In this document: one piece after another, positions 23,807 through 32,157 of the stretch
Layout of the letters: every line of letters begins with the position of its first letter
Numbering within the stretch: position 1 is the stretch's first letter
From: an uncultured Collinsella sp.
GTDB taxonomy: Bacteria; Actinomycetota; Coriobacteriia; Coriobacteriales; Coriobacteriaceae
Direction of reading: 5' to 3'
Assembly (NCBI GenBank): GCA_900545615.1
Contig: UQZM01000012.1
Span: 1 to 42,999, forward strand
DNA length: 42,999 nt
Position numbers and translations under genes: made by a program
The notes under the pieces: generated by a model
Database searches by the model: none
What the model was told of the DNA's origin: nothing
Seen by the model: the letters and a program-made list of their open reading frames with translations, nothing else

Positions 23807-23846
23807 AATTTGTAAGTGTCCGAAAATCCACGCTCGTTTTATCTGT

Positions 23847-24434
23847 CTACATTTGCAGGAACAGTTCGTGGAGGCGGGTGTCTTCGTCGAGTTCGGGGTG
23901 GAAGGTAACGCCCAGTTGGTTGCCCTGGCGGGCGGCAACGATACGCCCGTCGACTTCGGCTAAGGCCTTGGCGTCGCCGTGGACCTCGACGATGCGGGGC
24001 GCGCGGATAAACGTCAGCGGTACCTCGCCGTCGATGCCGGCTATCTGCCCCTTGGTTCGAAAGCTGCCGAGCTGTCGGCCGTAGGCATTGCGCTCAACGA
24101 GTACATCCATGGTTGCCAGACGTGGCGTGCCCTTATCGTCATGGGCGGCAAGGTCGTGAGCCAGCAGAATCAAACCGGCGCAGGTGCCCAGCACGGGCAT
24201 GCCCTCAACAATACGTTCGCGAAGCTCGTCGAGCATGCCCAACCCATCAAGTAGCTTGCCTTGAACGGTGGACTCGCCGCCAGGGAGAACCAGACGATCA
24301 AAGTCCTGCTTCAAATCAGCCGCTTGCCTCAGCTCAATGCATCGTGCGCCCAGCTCGGACAGTCTTGCCTCGTGCTCGGCAAAAGCGCCTTGGACCGCCA
24401 GCACGGCGACCGACTGGCCTGCGTAATCGCTCAT
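23847..24434 (-). CDS. pdxT: PdxT, glutaminase subunit of pyridoxal phosphate synthase
   Basis: A 195-residue class I-type glutamine amidotransferase. It releases ammonia from glutamine and passes it to PdxS in the deoxyxylulose-independent vitamin B6 route. The triad is visible: C85 in GTCAGLILLA, and H179 and E181 in FHPELDEDTR. PGGEST (51-56) and RAPRI are also PdxT-typical, and the length is normal. It starts 20 bases after pdxS, so the two form an operon. Its product would supply PLP to the aminotransferases in this window. Confidence 0.97.
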   Translation of the reverse strand: MSDYAGQSVAVLAVQGAFAEHEARLSELGARCIELRQAADLKQDFDRLVLPGGESTVQGKLLDGLGMLDELRERIVEGMPVLGTCAGLILLAHDLAAHDDKGTPRLATMDVLVERNAYGRQLGSFRTKGQIAGIDGEVPLTFIRAPRIVEVHGDAKALAEVDGRIVAARQGNQLGVTFHPELDEDTRLHELFLQM

Positions 24435-24454
24435 GTGCGATCCTTTCTGCCGGA

Positions 24455-25345
24455 CTAGCGTCCGCGCTCCTCCATGATGATCTCGATCTCGTCGGCGTTG
24501 ATGCCGACCATGGCCTCGCCCAGGTCCTCCGAAAGCTCGGCGATGAGCTTGGCATCGGTGAAGTTGGCGACGGCCTTGACGATGGCGGTGGCACGCTTGG
24601 CGGGGTCGCCGCTCTTAAAGATGCCCGAGCCCACAAAGACGCCCTCGGCACCCAGCTGCATCATCAGCGCAGCGTCTGCAGGGGTTGCCACGCCGCCAGC
24701 GGCAAAGTTCACGACGGGGAGCTTGCCCGTGGCGTGGACCTCGCGTACCAGCTCGACCGGAACCTGCAGCTGTTTGGCCGCCTCAAAGAGCTCGTCGTCG
24801 CGCAGGGCAACAACGTCGCGGATTTGCTTTTGGATCTTGCGCATGTGGCGCACGGCCTGGACAACGTCGCCCGTGCCCGGCTCGCCCTTGGTGCGGATCA
24901 TCGTAGCGCCCTCGGCGACGCGGCGCAGCGCCTCGCCCAGGTCGCGGGCACCGCAGACAAACGGGACGTCAAACTGCGTCTTGTCGATATGGTAGACATC
25001 GTCGGCGGGGGAGAGAACCTCGGACTCATCGATGTAGTCGATCTCGATGGCCTGCAGGACCTGGGCCTCGACGATGTGACCGATGCGGCACTTGGCCATA
25101 ACAGGGATGGAGACGGCCTCCTGGATGCCCTTGATCATCTTGGGGTCGCTCATGCGCGACACGCCGCCGGCGGCGCGGATGTCGGCCGGGATGCGCTCGA
25201 GTGCCATGACGGCGCAGGCGCCTGCCTCCTCGGCGATGCGTGCCTGCTCGGGCGTGGTGACGTCCATGATGACGCCGCCCTTGAGCATCTGCGCGAGCTC
25301 GCGATTGAGTTTGACGCGATCGGCCTTGCTGGTCTGTTCTGCCAT
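24455..25345 (-). CDS. pdxS: PdxS, pyridoxal 5'-phosphate synthase lyase subunit
   Basis: A 296-residue TIM-barrel enzyme that joins ribose 5-phosphate, glyceraldehyde 3-phosphate and ammonia into PLP. GGGAG sets the start at 25345. The ribose-binding lysine is K85 in VMAKCRIGH, and the second lysine lies in the IRTKGEPGTG region. VNFAAGGVATPADAALMMQLGAEG-type phosphate-binding sequence is present (conserved nearly throughout the family). It is the first gene of the pdxST operon and is divergent from a MocR-type regulator whose likely sites lie between them. Confidence 0.98.
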   Translation of the reverse strand: MAEQTSKADRVKLNRELAQMLKGGVIMDVTTPEQARIAEEAGACAVMALERIPADIRAAGGVSRMSDPKMIKGIQEAVSIPVMAKCRIGHIVEAQVLQAIEIDYIDESEVLSPADDVYHIDKTQFDVPFVCGARDLGEALRRVAEGATMIRTKGEPGTGDVVQAVRHMRKIQKQIRDVVALRDDELFEAAKQLQVPVELVREVHATGKLPVVNFAAGGVATPADAALMMQLGAEGVFVGSGIFKSGDPAKRATAIVKAVANFTDAKLIAELSEDLGEAMVGINADEIEIIMEERGR

Positions 25346-25435
25346 GGTTGCTCCCTTGGTTGGCATGTGCATTGCTTGACGGAACATCCTATCGGGGGGC
25401 TGGATATGGCAAAATACTCAGTTTTCGAGATAATA

Positions 25436-25479
25436 ATAAGGTCAGCCTAATACCAGATTGAACGGCTCGATAAGGTCAG
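25436..25479. promoter_or_regulatory. Direct repeats, probable MocR/PdxR operator
   Basis: ATAAGGTCAG occurs exactly at 25436-25445 and 25470-25479, 34 bases from start to start, between divergent pdxS and the MocR gene. Direct repeats at about this spacing are the known target form of MocR/GabR regulators. Confidence 0.65.
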
Positions 25480-25490
25480 GTGGCAAACTC

Positions 25491-26906
25491 ATGCTTGACT
25501 ACAATTTGGAACAACGTGGCGAATCATCGCTCTATGAGTATGTTTACCAGCAAATTCGAGACGATATTGTCGCCGGTCGCATTGCGGCGGGGGAGCACCT
25601 GCCCTCCAAACGTGCCTTTGCCAGTCATCTGGGAATTAGCGTGATTACTATCGAGAATGCATATAGTCAGTTGCTTGCCGAGGGCTATATTTGCTCAAAG
25701 CCGCGTCGCGGCTACTACGCGTGCGAGCTTCCCGAAGCCCCGGTTCTGGCTTCGGCCGAGACAGAGCTCGATCGAGATTCCGCTGCTGCGGGCTCTAACG
25801 CACATGATGCTGGCGAGCAGCCTGAGCAGTTCGCCTCGCTCTCTCCTTCTGCTTTGGAAGCCGCACGTCTCTGGCAAAGTGCTCTGCGGGCGACGTTGAC
25901 GTCCGAAGATGAGCGTGAAATCTTCTCGCCCGCCCCCGCGCAAGGCACAGCTCGGCTTCGGCTTGCAATCGCGCATCATCTTCGCGGGACGAGGGGTATG
26001 AACGTCAATCCCGATAATATCGTCATCGGTGCTGGCGCTCAGCTGCTTGACACGATGTTGGTTCAGCTGCTTGGCGCGGACAAGATATACGCCGTCGAGG
26101 ATCCGGGCTACTTGCGTCTGACGCGCATCTATCAGGCCATGGGCTGTAAGGTGCGGCATATTCCGCTGGATGGTGAGGGCGTTAACTTGGGCGAGCTGCT
26201 CGATGCCGGGGCGGACGTTCTTCACCTCATGCCGTCCCATCAGTATCCGACCGGCCTGGTGACAAGCATCGCACGTCGCTACGCACTCCTGAGCTGGGCT
26301 GCCGAGCGGCCGGGTCGATATCTCATTGAGGACGATTTCGATTGCGAGTTTCGCCTTGCTGGCAAGCCGATCCCTGCGCTTGCATCGATTGATGCCGCCC
26401 AATCGGTCATCTACACCAACACTTTTTCTAAGAGCCTGTCATCGGCTCTGCGCTTGGCTTACATGGTCCTTCCCGATGAGCTCATGGAACGATTTAGGCG
26501 CGAGCTGGGCTTCTACGCCTCGTCGGTCAGCTCCGTAGATCAGGTGGCGTTGGCGCGCTTGCTCGAATCGGGTGATTACGAGCGCCATGTGAACCGGGTG
26601 CGTGTTCGCGCTCGTGAAGCACGCGATGGTCTGGTGGCAATTGTGCGCAAGGCGTTTCCGGCGGGGGAGGTCTCGATCGAACATGCAGACGCGGGTCTTT
26701 ACTGCGTTTTGGCGCCGGCAAGCGACAGGGTGGGGGATGGCCTTATTCGTGTTATCGCCAATGCCAACATCCCTTACGTCAACATTGACGATTGCCTGTG
26801 GGCAAACGATCAGACGACGATCCAGAGGACTACGCGCCGCGTCCTCATCCAATACGACGACCTGAGCCCTCAAGTGCTCGATGCCCTACAAAAGCAGCTG
26901 CAATAA
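25491..26906 (+). CDS. pdxR: MocR/GabR-type regulator, probable PdxR
   Basis: A 471-residue regulator made of a GntR-type winged helix (about 5-75, HLPSKRAFASHLGISVITIENAYSQL) and a class I aminotransferase-like domain (about 110-470). The PLP lysine is in YTNTFSKSLSSALRLAYMV, and PSHQYPTGL and EDDFDCEFR line the cofactor site. The ATG at 25491 is preferred over an upstream TTG. Such proteins bind PLP and switch on pdxST when the cofactor is scarce. The divergent position next to pdxST and the direct repeats in between strongly support that role. The protein is unrelated in domain order to the HTH-AlaA fusion at 12520, which carries an XRE rather than a GntR domain. Confidence 0.92.
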   Translation: MLDYNLEQRGESSLYEYVYQQIRDDIVAGRIAAGEHLPSKRAFASHLGISVITIENAYSQLLAEGYICSKPRRGYYACELPEAPVLASAETELDRDSAAAGSNAHDAGEQPEQFASLSPSALEAARLWQSALRATLTSEDEREIFSPAPAQGTARLRLAIAHHLRGTRGMNVNPDNIVIGAGAQLLDTMLVQLLGADKIYAVEDPGYLRLTRIYQAMGCKVRHIPLDGEGVNLGELLDAGADVLHLMPSHQYPTGLVTSIARRYALLSWAAERPGRYLIEDDFDCEFRLAGKPIPALASIDAAQSVIYTNTFSKSLSSALRLAYMVLPDELMERFRRELGFYASSVSSVDQVALARLLESGDYERHVNRVRVRAREARDGLVAIVRKAFPAGEVSIEHADAGLYCVLAPASDRVGDGLIRVIANANIPYVNIDDCLWANDQTTIQRTTRRVLIQYDDLSPQVLDALQKQLQ

Positions 26907-26916
26907 AGCCACGAAA

Positions 26917-26944
26917 AAGGCCCGAACCATGCGGTCCGGGCCTT
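26917..26944. terminator. Shared terminator, pdxR and rubrerythrin
   Basis: AAGGCCCG...CGGGCCTT forms a stem with an inner ACC/GGT pair between convergent genes. The T run (TTTTT) is on the minus-strand side. Confidence 0.85.
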
Positions 26945-26977
26945 ATAAAGCTAGAGAATGTCTCTCAGGCGGCTGGC

Positions 26978-27538
26978 TTAGCCAAAGTAGCGCTTGAGCA
27001 GGCCGGCGAAAGCCTTGCCGTGGCGGGCCTCGTCGCGAGCCATCTCGTGCACGGTGTCGTGGATGGCATCGAGGCCAGCGGCCTTGGCGCGCTTGGCAAG
27101 ATCGGTCTTGCCGGCGGTGGCGCCGTTCTCGGCCTCAACGCGCATCTCGAGGTTCTTCTTGGTGGAGTCGGTCACGACCTCGCCCAGGAGCTCGGCGAAC
27201 TTGGCGGCGTGCTCGGCCTCCTCGTGGGCAGCCTTCTCCCAGTACAGGCCGATCTCGGGGTAGCCCTCGCGATGAGCGACGCGAGCCATGGCCAGGTACA
27301 TACCGACCTCAGAGCACTCGCCCTCAAAGTTGGCGCGCAGGTCGGCAACGATGTCCTCGGAGACGCCCTCCATCTTGGCGACGCCCACGACGTGCTCGGC
27401 AGCCCACTCGAGCTGGCCCTCCTCCTGCTTCAGGAAACGAGAACCGGGAACGCCGCACTGGGGGCACTTGAAGTCCTCGGGCAGCTGGTCGCCGTCGAAC
27501 TCTTCCACATAACCGCAAACGGGGCAAACAAACTTCAT
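26978..27538 (-). CDS. rbr: Reverse rubrerythrin (rubredoxin domain first)
   Basis: A 186-residue peroxide-scavenging diiron protein. The rubredoxin iron site comes first (C5, C8, C25, C28: CPVCGY and CPQCG). It is followed by the four-helix ferritin-like domain with EGECSEVGMY, HEEAEHAAKF, EAENG and RDEARHG supplying the diiron ligands. The classical order is the opposite; this rubredoxin-first form is known from anaerobes as an NADH-linked peroxidase. AAAGGA sets the start at 27538. It fits an oxygen-sensitive host. No rubredoxin reductase gene is adjacent. Confidence 0.93.
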   Translation of the reverse strand: MKFVCPVCGYVEEFDGDQLPEDFKCPQCGVPGSRFLKQEEGQLEWAAEHVVGVAKMEGVSEDIVADLRANFEGECSEVGMYLAMARVAHREGYPEIGLYWEKAAHEEAEHAAKFAELLGEVVTDSTKKNLEMRVEAENGATAGKTDLAKRAKAAGLDAIHDTVHEMARDEARHGKAFAGLLKRYFG

Positions 27539-27695
27539 GATTCGATCCTTTCGATCGATGGCGATTGTGCGCTCGTCCGGTCCCGTAAGGGCCCTCTCCG
27601 GACGTGCGTCTTGACGAGTTCTATTATCCATAAATGCAACCAAATGTGAAGCCTATTAGGAATGATTTTTAATAAAACAATTTTGCTGCTGCCGT

Positions 27696-28589
27696 CTAAC
27701 AACGTCCGCATAGTCCGCAGCGGACGCAGCCGTTGCAGATGAACTTGCTTCCGCAGGTTTCGCACCACTCAAAATACGGTGGATCCCAGAGCTCCGAACT
27801 GGGGATTTCCAGACCGAGCGGATCCCTTAGGTCCCATTCGATTTGGCGGCCGCGGTGTTGGAGGCCTGATTTCCACGCCTGCTCGCTTTGCAGGTTTTTG
27901 CTGCGAAGGTGATATGTTCGCCCGTCCTTAACGAAGGTGCTTCCGGTTTCGATGAAGGCGAACGTCGCATTTGCCGCCACGCATTCAGCATGCAGCTGGC
28001 GCACCCATTCGTAATGGCAGGGACGCGCTCCCGCGTAGTTTTCTCCGCCTGCGATGACCTGCTCGATTCCATCGGGCTTTCCAAGGCTACCGGGCGCGGC
28101 TTTCTCGACCGACGCGCTTCCGATAAACGGCGCACACATGATGCCGCGGTGTGCTGCGGGCGTGGCGAGCAGGAGGGGAATCCGCTCATTTGCCCTGCGT
28201 TGGTTTTCGCAGGTTACGTTAAGCATGACGTTATGCCAGCCATCGCCCCAGTCGCTGGGCAGACAGTCGCAAAAACGCTCGGGGCGTTTGGTCAGAATGA
28301 AGAACTTTACGTCGGGCCTCTGGCGAATGATGTCCCATACCTCTGGCCGCCAGGGATCGGCCTCGGGCAACAAGAAGTCGCTCGTCATGCAGATACGGAT
28401 AAGCTCGCCGGCGCGAACTTTGTAGCTGCCGTCTCGGCGGCGCTGGAGGGGATAGGTAAAGCCCGACTTGCTTTTGGTAATCACGGAGGGGTCGATACCG
28501 CGTTGTCCGTCCATGTAATACATGTAGCAGTTGTCGCATCCCTCGCTGACGCGCGTGCAGCCATGCCAGGGGTTCCAGATGTCGTGCAC
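27696..28589 (-). CDS. DUF5131 (phage Gp37/Gp68-like) family protein
   Basis: A 297-residue protein starting with GTG at 28589 behind GGAGG. The N-terminus has a Cys cluster C11-X6-C18-X2-C21 (GCTRVSEGCDNCY), followed by ICMTSDFLLPEADPW and FFILTKRPERF. This is the Gp37/Gp68 (DUF5131) pattern, related to radical-SAM-like iron-sulfur TIM barrels and often found in phages. The last 22 residues add seven Cys in CxxC-like pairs, which would suit a zinc or second iron-sulfur site. The function is unknown. The neighbours are not phage genes, so it may be a leftover of an old transfer or a domesticated enzyme. Confidence 0.75.
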   Translation of the reverse strand: MHDIWNPWHGCTRVSEGCDNCYMYYMDGQRGIDPSVITKSKSGFTYPLQRRRDGSYKVRAGELIRICMTSDFLLPEADPWRPEVWDIIRQRPDVKFFILTKRPERFCDCLPSDWGDGWHNVMLNVTCENQRRANERIPLLLATPAAHRGIMCAPFIGSASVEKAAPGSLGKPDGIEQVIAGGENYAGARPCHYEWVRQLHAECVAANATFAFIETGSTFVKDGRTYHLRSKNLQSEQAWKSGLQHRGRQIEWDLRDPLGLEIPSSELWDPPYFEWCETCGSKFICNGCVRCGLCGRC

Positions 28590-28680
28590 CTTTGCGCCTC
28601 CTTTGCGGCGGACGTGAATCCAATGGACCCTGAAAGACTAACACCGGATGACGCCAAGCAGCTCCGAACAATATGAAGAT

Positions 28681-28758
28681 GTTGATTGATTGACGTTTGG
28701 CGGGCAGTCTACGTGCCGCGATGAGTACAATCGGTCGAGCAAATGTTGACCAATCAAC
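28681..28758 (+). promoter_or_regulatory. Promoter region of the alcohol/aldehyde dehydrogenase operon
   Basis: A -10 box TACAAT lies at 28726-28731. The pair GTTGATTG (28681-28688) and CAATCAAC (28751-28758) brackets it as an 8-bp inverted repeat. These half sites may bind a regulator or form a leader fold. The -35 is weak. Confidence 0.4.
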
Positions 28759-28777
28759 AAATGAAGGAGTTTCCTTT

Positions 28778-29998
28778 ATGCATCTAGCCCGTCGTGCCTG
28801 GTGCCGAACATATCAGACGGTTTTTCGCATCGCATTGCCAATCCTGCCCTATACCGAGCCGCGCATTTTGGAGCATGCCGAGGATGTGCCCGCGGTACTT
28901 CAAAAGCGCTCGATTCGGCGTGTGCTCATCGTGACTGACCCTGGTATTGCTCGTTTGGGGCTCACGGCACCGCTCGAGAACGCGCTTGCGTCCAAGGGAA
29001 TCGGCGTTACGGTCTATGCCGAAACGCGTGCGAACCCCACGGTCTCGAATGTGGAGGAAGCTGCGGCATTGTATTGTGAGAACGACTGCCGGGCCATTAT
29101 CGGCTTTGGTGGCGGTTCGGCCATGGACTGCGCCAAGGGCGTGGGCGCGCGCATTGCGCAGCCAAACAAACCCATCAACAAGATGCGCGGCCTGTTGCGG
29201 GTCCACCGTCTCCTGCCGCTGCTTATCGCGGTTCCCACTACCGCCGGAACGGGAAGCGAAGTCACGCTCGCGGCGGTTATCACCGATGACGAGACGCACT
29301 ATAAGTACCCCATCAATGACTTTGTGCTTATTCCGCGCTTTGCGGTGCACGACCCCGAGTTTACGCGTGGGTTGCCGGCGTCCATTACGGGGCAGACGGG
29401 TATGGATGCTCTGACGCATGCCGTCGAGGCCTTTATCGGCCGTAGCACCACGCCCTACACGCGCAAGATGGCGCGCCAGGCGGTTCAGCTCATCCACGAC
29501 AATTTGCTCGAGGCCTATGAGCATGGCGACAACATGCGTGCGCGCCGCAACATGCTTTCGGCGGCGTATAAGGCGGGCGTCGCATTTACGCGCTCCTATG
29601 TCGGATATGTGCATGCCATCGCGCACAGCCTGGGCGGCCGATACGGCATTCCGCACGGTTTGGCCAACGCAATCATCCTGCCGCACATGCTTCGCGCTTA
29701 TGGCGACACCGCCGCTCCCAAGCTTGCCGATCTTGCTCGCATGGCGGGTATTGCGCCGGCTACCGCGCAGGACAGTCTTGCCGCAGAGGCCTTTATCGAC
29801 TGGGTCGACCGCATGAACGAGGTCTTGGGAATTCCTAAATATGTCTCGGGTATTCGCCGCTCCGATATTCCGCAAATGGCGGCCCATGCCGACACCGAGG
29901 CCAATCCGCTGTATCCTGTCCCGCTTTTAATGGACCGTTTGGAACTCGAACATATGTACGAGGTCGTCGCGGGTGGTATGTTTGAGGACGAGAACTAG
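28778..29998 (+). CDS. Iron-containing (group III) alcohol dehydrogenase
   Basis: A 406-residue NAD(P)-dependent alcohol dehydrogenase; AAGGAG sets the start at 28778. FGGGSAMDCAKG (nucleotide binding), PTTAGTGSEVT, and the metal His residues in MDALTHAVEAF, HAIAHSLGG and GIPHGLANAI are all present. The alcohol is not predictable. The aldehyde dehydrogenase gene follows after only 8 bases, so the pair probably runs alcohol to aldehyde to acid, or the reverse, in one operon. Confidence 0.93.
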   Translation: MHLARRAWCRTYQTVFRIALPILPYTEPRILEHAEDVPAVLQKRSIRRVLIVTDPGIARLGLTAPLENALASKGIGVTVYAETRANPTVSNVEEAAALYCENDCRAIIGFGGGSAMDCAKGVGARIAQPNKPINKMRGLLRVHRLLPLLIAVPTTAGTGSEVTLAAVITDDETHYKYPINDFVLIPRFAVHDPEFTRGLPASITGQTGMDALTHAVEAFIGRSTTPYTRKMARQAVQLIHDNLLEAYEHGDNMRARRNMLSAAYKAGVAFTRSYVGYVHAIAHSLGGRYGIPHGLANAIILPHMLRAYGDTAAPKLADLARMAGIAPATAQDSLAAEAFIDWVDRMNEVLGIPKYVSGIRRSDIPQMAAHADTEANPLYPVPLLMDRLELEHMYEVVAGGMFEDEN

Positions 29999-30006
29999 GA
30001 GGGCCC

Positions 30007-31386
30007 ATGAACACCGAGGAAATCGCATGCATCGTTAGCAGTCAGCGCGCCTATTTTAAGACGCATGCCACGTTCGATGTCGATGCTCGCCGCCGCGCGC
30101 TCGTGCGCCTGCGCGATGCGGTGCGGGCGCACGAGGACGATATCGCCCATGCACTCAAGACCGATTTGGGCAAGTCTCATGACGAGGCGTATATGTGCGA
30201 GATCGGCACGTCACTTTCCGAGATTCGCCATCAGATTGCGCATGTGGCCCGATGGAGTCGCGCACGCCTGCGCCCGTGCGACCTTGCCAACGCTATTAGC
30301 GTGTGCAGGACGCAGCCGGTTCCCTATGGCGTGACGCTGATTATGGCGCCTTGGAACTACCCGTTTTTGTTGACGCTCGAGCCGCTCGCCGGCGCGCTCG
30401 CTGCGGGTAATACCGTGGTCATCAAGCCGAGCGCCTATGCGCCGGCTTCGAGTGCGGTGCTCAGACAGATCTGCGAGGAAGCGTTTGATCCGCGCTTGGT
30501 GACGGTCGTCGAGGGCGGACGTGCCGAGAACGAGGCGCTGCTCGATGAGTGCTGGGACAAGATCTTCTTTACCGGCAGCGTTCCGGTCGGCAAGCTTGTC
30601 ATGGAACACGCGAGCAAAAACCTCACACCCGTGACGCTTGAGCTGGGCGGCAAGAGTCCCTGCATTGTGGATGCCTCCGCAAATTTGAAGGTCGCGGCGC
30701 GGCGTATCGCCTTTGGTAAGTGGCTCAACGTGGGCCAGACCTGTGTGGCGCCCGACTATCTGCTGGTTGACGCGCGCGTGCACGACGAGCTGTTGGACCT
30801 CATCAAGGAGGAAGCCCGCCGCATGTTTGGCGAGCACCCGCTCGACAACGAGGATTACGGCCATATTGTCAACGCCAAGCATTTCGCGCGCGTACGCGGG
30901 CTGATTGACCCCGACAAGGTGGTGCTGGGAGGCACGGCACGCGAAGCCTCGCTCAAGATCGAGCCAACGATTTTGGACGGTGTGACCTCCGATGACGCTG
31001 TGATGCAGGAGGAGATCTTCGGCCCCATCTTGCCGGTGCTGACGTTTGAAAGTCTAGACGAGGCCGAGGCGTTTATTATGGAGCGTCCGACGCCGCTGGC
31101 CCTGTACATCTTTAGCCGGGACCGCGCGGTGCAGCAGCGCTTTGTGCGCTACGTGCCCTTTGGCGGCGGCTGCGTTAACGACACGATCATGCATCTGGCT
31201 ACGAGCCATATGGGCTTTGGCGGCATGGGCGCAAGCGGCATGGGACAGTACCATGGCCGTGAAAGCTTCGATGCGTTTAGCCACAAGAAGAGCATCGTGA
31301 GCAAGGCAACCTGGCTGGACGTGCCGTTCCGCTATGCGCCCTACGCAAGCTGGAAGCACAAGTTCGTGCGCATGTTTGTGCACTAG
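30007..31386 (+). CDS. Aldehyde dehydrogenase, ALDH3-like
   Basis: A 459-residue enzyme oxidising aldehydes with NAD(P). APWNYPFLLTLEPLAGALAAGN is the classic N-terminal stretch, ELGGKSPCIV holds the general-base Glu, and NVGQTCVAPDYLL the catalytic Cys. The short length and the GQTCVAPDY form point to the ALDH3 (fatty/aromatic aldehyde) type. The C-terminal tail (WKHKFVRMFVH) is basic and amphipathic and might touch the membrane. It is coupled to the alcohol dehydrogenase upstream. Confidence 0.94.
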   Translation: MNTEEIACIVSSQRAYFKTHATFDVDARRRALVRLRDAVRAHEDDIAHALKTDLGKSHDEAYMCEIGTSLSEIRHQIAHVARWSRARLRPCDLANAISVCRTQPVPYGVTLIMAPWNYPFLLTLEPLAGALAAGNTVVIKPSAYAPASSAVLRQICEEAFDPRLVTVVEGGRAENEALLDECWDKIFFTGSVPVGKLVMEHASKNLTPVTLELGGKSPCIVDASANLKVAARRIAFGKWLNVGQTCVAPDYLLVDARVHDELLDLIKEEARRMFGEHPLDNEDYGHIVNAKHFARVRGLIDPDKVVLGGTAREASLKIEPTILDGVTSDDAVMQEEIFGPILPVLTFESLDEAEAFIMERPTPLALYIFSRDRAVQQRFVRYVPFGGGCVNDTIMHLATSHMGFGGMGASGMGQYHGRESFDAFSHKKSIVSKATWLDVPFRYAPYASWKHKFVRMFVH

Positions 31387-31395
31387 GAAATAGGA

Positions 31396-31429
31396 GCGGG
31401 TAATACGAACAAGTGTTCCTATTACCCGC
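31396..31429 (+). terminator. Hairpin after the aldehyde dehydrogenase gene
   Basis: GCGGGTAATA (31396-31405) and TATTACCCGC pair over 10 bp, with an inner GAAC-AAGT-GTTC hairpin. The T run is weak. Confidence 0.7.
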
Positions 31430-31468
31430 AATTTGCGTTAGACTACTGCCATGGGGTACGGATGGGCC

Positions 31469-31489
31469 AACTCCCTTTAGAAGGGAATT
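31469..31489 (+). promoter_or_regulatory. Hairpin masking the ribosome binding site of the small gene at 31493
   Basis: AACTCCCTT (31469-31477) pairs with AAGGGAATT (31481-31489) with one mismatch and a three-base loop. The right arm is the Shine-Dalgarno sequence of the 27-codon gene that starts four bases later. Such masking is common in type I toxin messages. Confidence 0.6.
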
Positions 31490-31492
31490 GGT

Positions 31493-31576
31493 ATGAGCGT
31501 AAGCGATGTTATTTCGTTATTGGCGTTGTTAATCGCGGCTATAGAACTCGGCCTGTTTATCGGCCGAACGAAATAG
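31493..31576 (+). CDS. 27-residue hydrophobic peptide, holin-like toxin candidate
   Basis: The peptide begins MSVSDVISLLALLIAAIE and ends GRTK: a short polar start, one membrane-spanning helix and a basic tail. This is the plan of small 'putative holin-like toxins' of Gram-positive bacteria, whose usual start is MSVxxAxSLM. AAGGGA precedes the ATG but is locked in a hairpin. It is followed by about 230 bases of structured, gene-free DNA, as in type I toxin-antitoxin loci where an antisense RNA is made. The membrane form is visible; the toxin role is inferred. Confidence 0.6.
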   Translation: MSVSDVISLLALLIAAIELGLFIGRTK

Positions 31577-31812
31577 CCGCCCCCGCGTAAGCGAAGACGG
31601 CCACTTCTCACGATGTAAACGTGTATCGGAGTTGGCAAGACCCGCTGCCACGGGTGCCATCCGTGCTCCTATCTTATCTGCAAGCGCTCTGGCATGCAAG
31701 CGTTGCGACAAACGGTCGAAAAGACCCGGGTTGGTCTATTTGTGTCCGCACGAGTTCGTAGACTTCTCAATAAGGTTAAGTGCCGGTTATTCCGGCCGTT
31801 AGAGGAGCTGCC
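31577..31812. other. Structured gene-free region after the small peptide gene
   Basis: This stretch has an ACCCG/CGGGT hairpin near 31641-31659, a CACG/CGTG pair near 31610-31624 and a nine-base direct repeat (TGCAAGCG form) near 31680 and 31695. No open frame with a ribosome binding site was found. It may hold the 3' UTR of the small gene and an opposing RNA. Confidence 0.4.
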
Positions 31813-32139
31813 ATGTACGAGCCTTCACGTGTTCTTTTATCGTTTCACATCGCTGGATTTCAGTATGCCGACGGCGCATTGGTTCTGGGCGATCTGAAAG
31901 CGGGCGATAAACTGACACTGTGTGCCGAGCGCGATAATCCCCACGATCCCGAGGCGGTCGCGATCTATTTCGGCAAGATCAAGCTCGGCTATGTTCCGGG
32001 AAACGAGGTTGGCCCGCTGTCCGTGATGATGTATTACGGGCACGAAGATGTGTTTGAAGCCCGCGTGCAGCAGGTTGCGCCCGAGCGCAGTCCCTGGCAT
32101 CAGGTGCGCGTTGGCCTTTATGTGGCGGATGCCCGCTAG
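31813..32139 (+). CDS. Stand-alone HIRAN-domain protein
   Basis: A 108-residue protein that is nearly all HIRAN domain (FHIAGFQYADGALVL, ERDNPHDPEAVAIYF, KLGYVPGNEVGPLS). HIRAN domains in larger proteins such as HLTF recognise 3' DNA ends at stalled forks. The stand-alone bacterial form is of unknown function, plausibly DNA-damage related. GAGGAG sets the start at 31813. A small charged protein gene follows 18 bases later and may be cotranscribed. Confidence 0.85.
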   Translation: MYEPSRVLLSFHIAGFQYADGALVLGDLKAGDKLTLCAERDNPHDPEAVAIYFGKIKLGYVPGNEVGPLSVMMYYGHEDVFEARVQQVAPERSPWHQVRVGLYVADAR

Positions 32140-32157
32140 CCGCTAGGGGAGGCTGTC

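Noticed and set aside
24113..25450. 445-codon open frame opposite pdxT and pdxS
   Set aside because: The opposite strand encodes two well-conserved enzymes with complete active sites; this frame has no recognisable domain.
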